A DNA stretch of 64,000 nucleotides. It comes from Acanthornis magna. Its lineage: Eukaryota > Chordata > Aves > Passeriformes > Acanthizidae. Location: assembly GCA_036785705.1 (NCBI GenBank), contig JAWUZG010000084.1, forward strand, positions 11,111,501-11,175,500, given 5' to 3'. Both the position numbers and the translations under genes were made by a program. Numbering within the stretch: the first letter of the stretch is position 1; each line of letters starts with the position of its first letter. Below are positions 16,961 to 25,629 of this stretch, in pieces. The notes under the pieces were generated by a model. That model ran no database searches. It was given only the letters and a program-made list of their open reading frames with translations, and was not told where the DNA came from.

Positions 16961-17148
16961 TCTCACTTGGGACGGGGGAGGACGGGATCCCGGTCCCTTC
17001 TACCCTCCGGGAGGGCGCAGTTCCCAGCTGCGCTGCAGCAGAACGAGACCCCTCGCCTGCTGCCGCTCCTCGCCCTGCCTGCTGCCGCCCCACGCCTTGC
17101 CTGCCACAGCTGCGGAACTCCTGCTGCCTCCTCTGCTGGCTGGCTCAG

Positions 17149-17154
17149 GTGAGC
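17149..17154 (+). promoter_or_regulatory. Candidate splice donor in LTR (CAG|GTGAGC)
   Basis: CAG|GTGAGC lies in the GC-rich core of the LTR and recurs in the right LTR. It fits the donor consensus at eight of nine positions. Use as a donor is inference only. Confidence 0.3.
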
Positions 17155-17613
17155 CCACCTGGCCGTTCCATCCCTTTGCTGCGCTTTGTCCATCTGCGCT
17201 CCACCCTGCTCCAGCCCGTCGGCCATTACGTGCGTGACACAGATCCAACCTCGCGCCACAGCGCCATCTGCAGCTTCCCGGGAGTCATCGCACCTGCCCT
17301 GCTGGTCTAGGAGCCCAACAGCGCCCCTGCTGGCCGTGACCGTGACTGCACCAACCGGGAAAGTGCCTGACAGTTCAGGGACATTTGCCACCGAGTTTTT
17401 TTTGGTTTTGTTTACTGTTTTTTTGTTACTGATTGTTTACCTCATTATAGATACTAGTAAAAAAAACTCTTATTCCTTTTCCCATACCTTTGCCTGAGAG
17501 CCCTTGATTCTAAAGTTATAATAATTTGGAGGGAAGGGGATTCACATTCTCTGTTCTAAGGAAGGTTCCCACCTTCCTAAGCAGACACCTGTCTATCAAA
17601 CGAAGACAGATTT

Positions 17614-17631
17614 TGGCGCCCAACGTGGGGC
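17614..17631 (+). promoter_or_regulatory. Primer-binding site, tRNA-Lys type
   Basis: TGGCGCCCAACGTGGGGC begins five bases after the LTR end. It is the 18-base complement expected for the 3' end of tRNA-Lys(CUU), the same primer class used by betaretroviruses such as Mason-Pfizer monkey virus. Primer identity is from memory. Confidence 0.85.
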
Positions 17632-17728
17632 TCGAGGGCATTGAGAGAAAAAGGTGCAAAAGGAATAACAGTTTCTGGGAGACCCATTTTTTAGTGTGCT
17701 GAACATAGAAACCTCATTTAGTGGCACC

Positions 17729-19756
17729 ATGTGGTCTAACATACCTTGGTTTGGCTGGCACATGCTCGTGGCCACATTTTTCCCATTTGCAGCTCCCTGT
17801 CTAAACATGGGTCCTATGACTAAGGTCGCGGTGGTTGTTATCCAGTTCTCACAATGGGTCAATAAGGTGAGGAATTTATGGATTTTTCACATCCTTTGGG
17901 CGGCGGGCACTTGGTTACAGGGCTTTAACACCATGAGTACATGTTTTTGGAGTCTGTTTGGTAATGGTACCTTTTGTGAGGAGATGACACCAGAGGGAAT
18001 TTTTTCTCAACCCTTCACCCCTTTCTTTGGGCCTATCCTACCAGGGCTTGGAGGGTTCATATACTCTCTAAATGCTAATGACATCGTACAGTGGTTGGCA
18101 TTGCTGATAGGTCTATTCCTCTTTGCATCCCGAGAAAGGGGGAGACTGCCCTGGGTAACCACTCTAACAGCTGCCACAGGGACTAGGGATGTTGCCACGG
18201 AGATTAGGGATGTTGCCACGGAGATTAGGGATGTTGCCACGGAGACTAGGGATGTCGCCACGGAGACTAGGGATGCTGTCATAGAAACTAGGGATGTTGC
18301 CACAGAAACTAGGGATGTTGCCACAGGGACTAGGGATGTTGCCACAGAAACTAGGGATGTTGCCACAGGGACTAGGGATGTTGCTACAGAGCCCGAGGCT
18401 GTCCCAGAGCCTGAGAGTACCCCCAAACCTGACCCTGTCCCTGAGCCTGACCCTGCCACACGGCCTGACCCTGTCCAACAGCCTGTCCCAGAAATGAGCC
18501 AACCAAATTGGATGGAGGTAATAGAGGAAAAGATGCGTCAGGTGTTGAGGGAATACACTTCCTCAACTGGTGGGAAGCCCTCTTCTTGCCCCACAGGGGA
18601 AGAGTCGGATGATACAGCAGCAGAATCCATGGACATTACAACCGTCCAGGTTCCAGCTGAACCTCAAGGGCAGTCACAGCCAGCAGCGGTTGCCCCTGTG
18701 CAGCGGAGGAAGTATAAGACCAAATCAGTACGCCCCGTTAATGATGATGGGGAACCAGGGCCCTCACAACCAGCAGGGGAGCCTGAGCCTATAATCATCA
18801 CCGAGTCCCTGTCGTATGACACTATCCGTACTCTGCACAATGACATTGTGCGGCGGAAGGGCGAGGCTTTCTCAACCTGGTTACTTCGGGTTTGGGACCG
18901 CATGGGCCCAGGCGTGCAGCTGGATGGTAATGAGGCCAGGAATTTGGGATCCGTGGCCCTGGACGGGGGTGTTGACAAGGTGTTCGTGAGGGAGGCAGGA
19001 CCCATTTCTCTCTGGGAGAGGCTTTTAATGAGTGTAAGAGAGAGGTTTGTTCACAAAGACAGAATGCAGGAGAACTACCGTAGATTGCCCTGGAAGACCG
19101 TTGAGGAAGCGATCCAACGGCTGAGAGAAGTGGCAGTACAGGAGGTGCTTTTTGGGAGGGACGGACAGCACGAAAATGATCCTGACAAGGTCAGGTGCAC
19201 AGGGCAAATGTTGTGGAACCTGGCAAGTCTAGGGCCAACCCAATATGTCACCTACATTGCAACAATTAATGCCGATGACAACCGTGAGACAGTGAGCTCT
19301 GTAGCTGACAAGCTCAGGCATTATGCAAGTGTGATCAATGGCCCAATGCAGGCTCAGATCTCTGCTGTGGTTAAGGAGTTGAAGGAAGAGATGAGGGAGA
19401 TCAGGGAGGAGGTGAGGAAAAACAGTGTGGCACCAGTGAGAGTCACAGGCCCCAACACCAGAGCCCGACGTCCCCCAGCTAGAGAGAGAGGGTACACCCC
19501 ACGAGCTGAGTTGTGGTTCTTTCTGCATGACCACGGGGAAGACATGAATAGGTGGGATGGGAAGCCCACTTCTGTCCTGGCAGAACGGGTGCGTCAGCTT
19601 AAGGAGGGCAACGCTAGCCGAGGGGGTTCTGCCAGAGCGAAGGTAGCCTCAGCTTCCCGTAGCCGACCTGCTGAGTACAACAGAAGGGAAGATGTTGTGT
19701 CAGATTCCCTTGACGGTGGAATGTATGCCCAGGAAGGGAATGATAACCAGGGCTAG
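17729..19756 (+). CDS. Gag polyprotein with hydrophobic N-terminus and heptad-length repeats, ends at readthrough UAG
   Basis: 675 codons from the first ATG (17729, A at -3) to UAG at 19754-19756; the frame is open upstream to a TAA at 17666, so a non-AUG start is possible. Residues 1-135 are strongly hydrophobic and tryptophan/phenylalanine-rich, with a clear membrane-type segment at about 119-133 (IVQWLALLIGLFLFA) followed by RERGR, and weaker ones near 5-25, 32-64 and 96-114. Residues 150-219 are ten 7-residue repeats of TETRDVA type, then a proline/acid-rich stretch (PEPESTPKPDPVPEPDP). The rest is capsid-like (SLWERLLMSVRERF, LREVAVQEVLF) and ends in an arginine-rich tail. No CCHC zinc knuckle is visible, so RNA binding probably relies on the basic tail. 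The domain order is unusual for Gag; the membrane region could act in targeting. Confidence 0.88.
   Translation: MWSNIPWFGWHMLVATFFPFAAPCLNMGPMTKVAVVVIQFSQWVNKVRNLWIFHILWAAGTWLQGFNTMSTCFWSLFGNGTFCEEMTPEGIFSQPFTPFFGPILPGLGGFIYSLNANDIVQWLALLIGLFLFASRERGRLPWVTTLTAATGTRDVATEIRDVATEIRDVATETRDVATETRDAVIETRDVATETRDVATGTRDVATETRDVATGTRDVATEPEAVPEPESTPKPDPVPEPDPATRPDPVQQPVPEMSQPNWMEVIEEKMRQVLREYTSSTGGKPSSCPTGEESDDTAAESMDITTVQVPAEPQGQSQPAAVAPVQRRKYKTKSVRPVNDDGEPGPSQPAGEPEPIIITESLSYDTIRTLHNDIVRRKGEAFSTWLLRVWDRMGPGVQLDGNEARNLGSVALDGGVDKVFVREAGPISLWERLLMSVRERFVHKDRMQENYRRLPWKTVEEAIQRLREVAVQEVLFGRDGQHENDPDKVRCTGQMLWNLASLGPTQYVTYIATINADDNRETVSSVADKLRHYASVINGPMQAQISAVVKELKEEMREIREEVRKNSVAPVRVTGPNTRARRPPARERGYTPRAELWFFLHDHGEDMNRWDGKPTSVLAERVRQLKEGNASRGGSARAKVASASRSRPAEYNRREDVVSDSLDGGMYAQEGNDNQG
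18176..18385 (+). repeat. 21-bp tandem repeat, ten copies, in frame in gag
   Basis: Ten in-frame 21-bp units, each coding a variant of T-E/G-T/I-R-D-V-A. The fifth and sixth units are altered at their junction (RDAV, IETRD). Units are near-identical at the DNA level, indicating expansion by slippage or unequal exchange. Because 21 is a multiple of three and the unit lacks stops in several frames, long spurious frames appear on both strands here. Confidence 0.92.
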
Positions 19757-19790
19757 AGGGGCCCTGCCTCTAGCCAGGTAGAGGCATGGG
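19751..19790 (+). promoter_or_regulatory. Gag-pol readthrough signal: UAG in a stem, with a competing downstream stem
   Basis: GGCTAGAGG (19751-19759) and CCTCTAGCC (19767-19775) are perfect 9-bp complements around a 7-base loop, and the first arm contains the gag UAG (19754-19756). A second stem, TGCCTC (19765-19770) with GAGGCA (19781-19786), begins exactly 8 nt after the UAG and can extend by CCC/GGG across a one-base bulge. The two cannot form together. Pol continues in the same frame after the UAG with no further stop. Gammaretroviruses use an 8-nt spacer and a downstream structure for UAG readthrough; function here is inferred from that parallel. Confidence 0.65.
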
Positions 19791-22700
19791 AAAACCGTGT
19801 CTTTTGGACTGTGTGGATTCGATGGCCTGGTACATCAGAGCCACAAAAATATGAAGCATTGGTTGATACAGGTGCGCAGTGTACCCTAATGCCATCAGGA
19901 CATGTTGGGGCAGAACCCATTTCTATTGCTGGGGTGACGGGGGGATCACAAGAGTTAACTCTGGTGGAAGCCGAGGTGAGCCTGACTGGGAAGGAGTGGC
20001 AGAAACATCCCATCGTGACTGGTCCAAAGGCCCCGTGTATTCTGGGCATAGATTTCCTCCGGAATGGCTATTTCAAAGACCCGAAAGGACTCAGGTGGGC
20101 TTTTGGAATAGCTGCTGTTGAGGCAGAGGGCGTTAGGCAATTGAACACCTTGCCTGGACTATCAGAGAACCCTTCTGCAGTTGGACTCTTGAAGGAGGAG
20201 GAACAACGGGTACCAATTGCCACCTCGACAGTGCACCGCCGGCAGTATCGAACGAATCGAGATGCTGTGATTCCCATCCACAAGCTGATCCGTGAGCTGG
20301 AGAGCCAAGGGGTGGTCAGCAAGGCCCACTCACCCTTCAACAGCCCCATCTGGCCTGTGCGCAGATCTGATGGAGACTGGAGATTGACTGTGGACTATCG
20401 TGCTTTGAACGAGGTGACTCCACCGCTGAGCGCTGCCGTGCCAGATATGCTGGAGCTCCAGTATGAGCTGGAGTCCAAAGCAGCAAAGTGGTATGCCACT
20501 ATTGACATTGCGAACGCATTTTTCTCCATTCCTCTGGCAGCAGAGTGCAGGCCTCAGTTTGCTTTCACCTGGAGGGGCGTGCAGTACACCTGGAACCGAC
20601 TGCCCCAGGGGTGGAAACACAGTCCCACCATCTGCCATGGACTGATCCAGGCTGCACTGGAAAAGGGTGAGGCTCCGGAACATCTGCAATACATCGATGA
20701 CATCATTGTGTGGGGGGGCACAGCAGAAGAAGTGTTTGAGAAAGGAGAGAAAATCATCCAGATTCTTCTGGGAGCCGGTCTCGCCATCAAAAGGAGCAAA
20801 GTCAAGGGGCCTGCCAAAGAGATCCAGTTCCTGGGGGTGAAGTGGCAAGATGGACGGCGTCAGATCCCCACTGAGGTCATCAATAAAATCACAGCGATGT
20901 CCCCACCAACCAACAAGAAGGAGACACAAGCTTTCCTAGGCGCCATAGGCTTCTGGAGGATGCACATCCCTGAGTACAGCCAGATTGTGAGCCCTCTCTA
21001 CCTGGTGACACGCAAGAAGAATGATTTCCACTGGGGCCCTGAACAACAACAAGCCTTCGCCCAGATCAAGCAGGAGATCGCTCATGCGGTAGCCCTTGGC
21101 CCAGTCAGGACAGGACCAGAAGTGAAGAATGTGCTCTACTCTGCAGCCGGGGGCAATGGTCTGTCCTGGAGCCTTTGGCAGAAGGTGCCTGGTGAGACTC
21201 GAGGTCGTCCACTGGGATTCTGGAGCCGAAGCTACAGAGGGTCCGAAGCCAACTACACTCCCACAGAGAAGGAAATTCTGGCAGCCTATGAAGGTGTCCA
21301 AGCCGCTTCAGAAGTTATTGGCACAGAAGCACAACTTCTCCTCGCACCCCGACTACCAGTGCTGGGGTGGATGTTCAAGGGAAAGGTTCCCTCTACCCAC
21401 CACGCCACCGATGCCACGTGGAGTAAATGGATTGCCCTCATCACGCAGCGCGCCCGTATTGGAAACCCGAATCGCCCTGGGATCTTGGAAATAATTACAA
21501 ATTGGCCCGAAGGTGAAAACTTTGGTCTCACCGATGAAGAGGAGCAGGAACAGGTGACTCGCGCTGAGGAAGCTCCACCGTACAACCAACTGCCACAAGA
21601 TGAAACGTGCTACGCTCTCTTCACTGATGGTTCCTGTCGTATTGTGGGGGCAAACCGAAAATGGAAAGCAGCTGTATGGAGCCCCACACGGCAGGTCGCA
21701 GAAGCTACTGAAGGAGAAGGTGGATCAAGCCAACTTGCCGAACTCAAAGCCGTTCAGCTGGCCCTGGACCTTGCTGAAAGAGAGAAGTGGCCAAAGCTAT
21801 ACCTGTACACCGATTCATGGATGGTAGCCAATGCTCTGTGGGGTTGGTTGGAAAGGTGGAAAAAGGCCAACTGGCAACGTAGAGGAAGACCAATCTGGGC
21901 TGCGGACGAATGGCGAGACATTGCCAGTCGGGTAGAGAAGCTACCTGTGAAAGTCCGTCATGTAGATGCCCATGTCCCCAAGAGCCGAGCTAATGAGGAA
22001 CACCAAAACAATGAACAAGTAGATCAGGCTGCAAAAATAGAGGTGTCACAGGTAGATTTAGATTGGCAGCACAAAGGAGAGTTGTTCCTAGCCCGATGGG
22101 CCCATGATGCCTCAGGCCATCAGGGCAGAGATGCCACCTATAAGTGGGCACGAGACCGAGGGGTGGATCTAACTATGGACTGTATCTCCCAGGTGATCCA
22201 TAACTGTGAGACATGCGCTGCCATCAAGCAAGCCAAGCGGGTGAAACCCCTGTGGTATGGGGGAAGATGGACCAAATACAAGTATGGGGAGGCCTGGCAG
22301 ATCGATTACATCACACTGCCTCAAACCCGCCACGGCAAGCGCTACGTGCTCACAATGGTAGAGGCCACCACTGGGTGGCTGGAGACCTACCCTGTGCCTC
22401 ATGCCACTGCCCGTAACACCATCCTGGGCCTTGAAAGGCAAGTCCTTTGGAGGCATGGTACCCCTGAGAGAATTGAGTCGGACAACGGGACTCATTTCAA
22501 AAATAGCCTCATAAACACCTGGGCTAAGGAACATGGCATTGAGTGGGTGTACCACATTCCTTATCACGCACCTGCTGCTGGTAAAGTAGAGCGATGCAAC
22601 GGCCTGCTAAAAACCACCTTGAAGGCTCTAGGTGGGGGGACTTTCAAAAATTGGGAACAGCATTTAGCCAAGGCCACCTGGCTAGTTAACACCCGAGGCT

Positions 22701-22939
22701 CCACCAACAGGGCTGGCCCTGCCCAATCTGAACCCTTGCAAACAGCAGACGGGGATAAGGTTCCAGTGGTGCAAATGAGAGGCATGCTGGGGAAAACTGT
22801 TTGGATTAATTCTGCCTTGAGCAAAGATAGACCCACCCGTGGGGTTGTCTTCGCTCAGGGACCAGGGTGTACCTGGTGGGTGATGCAAGAGGATGGAGAG
22901 ACACGATGCATACCTCAGGGGGACCTCAGTTGGGGTTGA
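19757..22939 (+). CDS. Pol polyprotein: protease, reverse transcriptase, RNase H, integrase
   Basis: 1,060 open codons directly after the gag UAG and in the same frame, ending TGA at 22937-22939. Order: aspartic protease with DTG at 19865 and a distal CILGIDF motif; reverse transcriptase with DYRALN, LPQGW and YIDD (20690-20701); RNase H with FTDGS (D at 21626), AELKA, YTDSW and a final EQVDQAAK acid; integrase with an HHCC zinc-binding region (HDASGH ... CETC) and the catalytic triad D (22304), D (22481), E (22589), the last two 35 residues apart as in DD35E enzymes. No dUTPase domain and no frameshift or internal stop. Expression most likely depends on UAG readthrough as a Gag-Pol fusion, since the first in-frame AUG is well inside protease. 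All catalytic positions look intact, so the enzyme set may be active. Confidence 0.94.
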   Translation, partial: RGPASSQVEAWENRVFWTVWIRWPGTSEPQKYEALVDTGAQCTLMPSGHVGAEPISIAGVTGGSQELTLVEAEVSLTGKEWQKHPIVTGPKAPCILGIDFLRNGYFKDPKGLRWAFGIAAVEAEGVRQLNTLPGLSENPSAVGLLKEEEQRVPIATSTVHRRQYRTNRDAVIPIHKLIRELESQGVVSKAHSPFNSPIWPVRRSDGDWRLTVDYRALNEVTPPLSAAVPDMLELQYELESKAAKWYATIDIANAFFSIPLAAECRPQFAFTWRGVQYTWNRLPQGWKHSPTICHGLIQAALEKGEAPEHLQYIDDIIVWGGTAEEVFEKGEKIIQILLGAGLAIKRSKVKGPAKEIQFLGVKWQDGRRQIPTEVINKITAMSPPTNKKETQAFLGAIGFWRMHIPEYSQIVSPLYLVTRKKNDFHWGPEQQQAFAQIKQEIAHAVALGPVRTGPEVKNVLYSAAGGNGLSWSLWQKVPGETRGRPLGFWSRSYRGSEANYTPTEKEILAAYEGVQAASEVIGTEAQLLLAPRLPVLGWMFKGKVPSTHHATDATWSKWIALITQRARIGNPNRPGILEIITNWPEGENFGLTDEEEQEQVTRAEEAPPYNQLPQDETCYALFTDGSCRIVGANRKWKAAVWSPTRQVAEATEGEGGSSQLAELKAVQLALDLAEREKWPKLYLYTDSWMVANALWGWLERWKKANWQRRGRPIWAADEWRDIASRVEKLPVKVRHVDAHVPKSRANEEHQNNEQVDQAAKIEVSQVDLDWQHKGELFLARWAHDASGHQGRDATYKWARDRGVDLTMDCISQVIHNCETCAAIKQAKRVKPLWYGGRWTKYKYGEAWQIDYITLPQTRHGKRYVLTMVEATTGWLETYPVPHATARNTILGLERQVLWRHGTPERIESDNGTHFKNSLINTWAKEHGIEWVYHIPYHAPAAGKVERCNGLLKTTLKALGGGTFKNWEQHLAKATWLVNTRGSTNRAGPAQSEPLQTADGDKVPVVQMRGMLGKTVWINSALSKDRPTRGVVFAQGPGCTWWVMQEDGETRCIPQGDLSWG

Positions 22940-23067
22940 ACTGCCCATAACATTGTGCCTGTATCCATATCTGTATGTATATAATCAGAGTAATGCTTGT
23001 ATGTATATAGTTTAAAGGCTTAAGTTCAATGTAATATGTTGGAATGGAAAAAATTCGGGGTGGATAA
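22940..23067 (+). other. Short 3' leader with imperfect polypurine tract
   Basis: Only 128 bp lie between pol and the right LTR, which excludes an env gene. The last bases before the LTR, GGGGTGGATAA (23057-23067), are a purine tract broken by two T; a second purine run lies at 23041-23053. One of them must prime plus-strand synthesis. The upstream part is AT-rich with TATGTATATA repeats. Confidence 0.6.
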
Positions 23068-24017
23068 TGTGGAAGGTTGGGGGGGGGCAAGTGGAATTTT
23101 TCCCATTCTGTTGCTAAGCAACTAATGACTGGTACTTAAGGGCCATCTACACTCACAAAGGAGACAAAGCCTTTTTGCTGGCCAGGCAGAGGAACAAGAG
23201 ATGGCAAGATTTGATAAGGGGACACTCACTCACTCACTCACTCACTCACTCCCTCGGGGCTCTTGGAGGAGAGAGCAGGGGGAAAAAGGCGGCTCTGTTT
23301 TTTTTTTGGCTACAATTGCAGAAAAGGCCCGGTTTTGCACTGGTTTTTCTCTCTACCTGTTGGGTGAGTTCTCACTTGGGACGGGGGAGGACGGGATCCC
23401 GGTCCCTTCTACCCTCCGGGAGGGCGCAGTTCCCAGCTGCGCTGCAGCAGAACGAGACCCCTCGCCTGCTGCCGCTCCTCGCCCTGCCTGCTGCCGCCCC
23501 ACGCCTTGCCTGCCACAGCTGCGGAACTCCTGCTGCCTCCTCTGCTGGCTGGCTCAGGTGAGCCCACCTGGCCGTTCCATCCCTTTGCTGCGCTTTGTCC
23601 ATCTGCGCTCCACCCTGCTCCAGCCCGTCGGCCATTACGTGCGTGACACAGATCCAACCTCGCGCCACAGCGCCATCTGCAGCTTCCCGGGAGTCATCGC
23701 ACCTGCCCTGCTGGTCTAGGAGCCCAACAGCGCCCCTGCTGGCCGTGACCGTGACTGCACCAACCGGGAAAGTGCCTGACAGTTCAGGGACATTTGCCAC
23801 CGAGTTTTTTTTGGTTTTGTTTACTGTTTTTTTGTTACTGATTGTTTACCTCATTATAGATACTAGTAAAAAAAACTCTTATTCCTTTTCCCATACCTTT
23901 GCCTGAGAGCCCTTGATTCTAAAGTTATAATAATTTGGAGGGAAGGGGATTCACATTCTCTGTTCTAAGGAAGGTTCCCACCTTCCTAAGCAGACACCTG
24001 TCTATCAAACGAAGACA
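23068..24017 (+). repeat. 3' LTR
   Basis: Same sequence as the left LTR by eye from TGTGGAAGG to GAAGACA, except for six rather than five full TCAC units in the simple repeat (about 23224-23251). The absence of other differences over some 946 aligned bases indicates a very young insertion or recent gene conversion between the LTRs. Its promoter would drive transcription rightward, antisense through KCNQ1 exon 3. Confidence 0.95.
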
Positions 24018-24022
24018 GGGCA
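24018..24022. repeat. Target-site duplication, right copy (GGGCA)
   Basis: GGGCA follows the CA of the right LTR and matches the five bases before the left LTR. The host sequence continues TGTGAAG, which by chance resembles the LTR start. Confidence 0.85.
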
Positions 24023-24607
24023 TGTGAAGAAAATTTCATCATGCGATATGATGGAAAGGTTTTACTGGGACGGGTCCAAAATGGTCACAGTCTAAATGAA
24101 TGAGGAGTTACTGTCAAGCAGCCTGGAATCCTTATTAGCTATAACCCAGGGAAGAATTTCAGCAGTTTCCACCTATTCTCTCTTCTGCATGTCTTATTTT
24201 CTCTTCTGTGTTTAGACAGTATTTTAATTGACAGAGATTTTGGGGTTCATTTCGTATATAAGAAAATTGCCTTCCTATCATTTCATCTGTCCAGGTCTAA
24301 AAGGGAGAGAAAACTGGAATTAGTGCATGAGTCTAATTTAGTTTAAGTCAGTCAGTACTGCACTCCAAATCTATGTGCCTCAGGCCTAGGAAATTTTGGA
24401 AAGGAACTCTGTATTTTGGAGAATTAAATAGTTCTTGATCCATATCTGGGAAAGTGGAACTGCATTTTGCTTTCCAAACTGAATTAATTCAGATGATGTT
24501 TCAGAACGCTTAGTGTTCTAGGAGTCAAGAAAAATGGATTGTGGACAGAGTACAAAGATGCAGTCAAAGACTTTTTATAGTTGCAGTCACACCTGAGATA
24601 CAGTTGC

Positions 24608-24638
24608 TATATATATTTTTATATACATATATATATAT
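24608..24638. repeat. (TA)n microsatellite
   Basis: An interrupted TA/CATA dinucleotide run in intron 3, followed by ATGGATGG. Simple sequence. Confidence 0.85.
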
Positions 24639-25629
24639 GGATGGATGCATAGAGGAGCTAAACAGAACTATTTTATGATTGTAAAAATACTCAGGTACAG
24701 AATGTTTTAATTTACATTCAGCAAAACTGTAGATAGTTTATGAAAACCTATGTCCTGTACTCAACAACAAATAATGTTTCTGAGTAGTGGAAAAATCTAT
24801 GTCACAGAACAAGAATTACTGTTCTTCCATACCTCCTCTTCCAAAATCTGGTTTATTTAGTCCATTTATGTTTCAAGTACTTAAGTACAGGGCAAGAGTC
24901 TTTACACAGTTCTCTCAATACCGGCTAACAAAATACACATTGATTTTGGACTACGTTTCTTTCAGTGAAACTGTTAAATGAATGACAAGCATTCTGAAAA
25001 ACAATTATTTGTGACATATATAGAATATACGAACATCACTTCCAAGAACTCTGAAGTCATTTTAGGAAGCCAACTGAAGGGAATATCAAGAGAAATCAGG
25101 TGTCCAGCTCCAAATACATCACCATATTATCATCAAAAGATGAAAACCATATTTTAATTCTATTTATACACAAAACAACTACAGTGCATCTATTGTGTTC
25201 TACCATGCAGTACACAGCTCAGTTAGAATGCAAAATAAACTCATATTAAACTATTCAAATGGCTGCTGAGGGGAGAAAAAAAGGCTGCTCAGTATCATTA
25301 AAAAAAATCTAATTGTATCTCTTATACAGTTTCTGGGATCCTCAGGTCACAGGAGACAAGACTGTGGCTAAGACTTATTCCTGGCAAAGCTTAAGATCAC
25401 TTGTTAAAATAAAACACTCTGCTCTTCTGGAAAAACAAACCGAGCTCCAGTTGTTCTCAAATAACAGTGCCATGAATTCCTGAAAGGAAATTCAGATCCA
25501 CATTCATGTTAATGACAAGAGCTCTCGCTCTAACTTGGCTTCAACTACTGTAGAAATTCGGCTTCTAAAAACTTTTAGGGCAAGTTTTACTCATTGTTTA
25601 TGTCAACTTTGCAAGATTTGCATACTCAC

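Larger units (their letters stand above)
16663..17608 (+). repeat. 5' LTR
   Basis: Begins TGTGGAAGG and ends CGAAGACA. The left third is mixed and holds an (ACTC)n tract (five full TCAC units, about 16816-16842). The middle (about 16960-17390) is GC- and CpG-rich, unlike the AT-rich intron around it, and could act as a CpG-island-like promoter. The right part is T-rich with AGTAAA at 17456-17461, a known variant polyadenylation hexamer; no AATAAA is seen. Open frames of 80-142 codons on both strands within it recur in the right LTR and look like by-products of GC richness. Confidence 0.95.
16663..24017 (+). mobile_element. Full-length young endogenous retrovirus, gag-pol without env, antisense in KCNQ1 intron 3
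   Basis: A 7,355-bp provirus: 946-bp and 950-bp LTRs (TG...CA), tRNA-Lys-type primer site, open gag, one in-frame UAG, open pol (protease, reverse transcriptase, RNase H, integrase), a 128-bp 3' leader with an imperfect purine tract, and no env or dUTPase frame between pol and the right LTR. The LTRs appear identical by eye except for one extra ACTC unit in the right copy. Pol resembles avian ERV-L/class III-type elements (integrase core and lack of env), an assignment made from memory; the primer site is of the lysine type more usual in betaretrovirus-like elements. Lack of env predicts an intracellular retrotransposon lifestyle. Every expected catalytic residue of pol is present, so recent activity is plausible. 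Confidence 0.95.

Noticed and set aside
16963..17391. 142-codon minus-strand frame and other 80-137-codon frames in the LTR, repeated at 23372-23800
   Set aside because: They fall in the GC-rich LTR core on both strands, share no domain or motif with any family I know, and are duplicated only because the LTR is.
18007..18502. Minus-strand frames of 112-150 codons opposite gag
   Set aside because: They are the reverse readings of the 21-bp repeat array; low-complexity products with no independent support.
20330..20929. 199-codon minus-strand frame opposite pol
   Set aside because: Shadow of the reverse transcriptase coding region in the opposite strand.
22940..23067. Possible env or dUTPase gene after integrase
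   Set aside because: Only 128 non-coding bases separate pol from the 3' LTR, and no such domain lies within pol.
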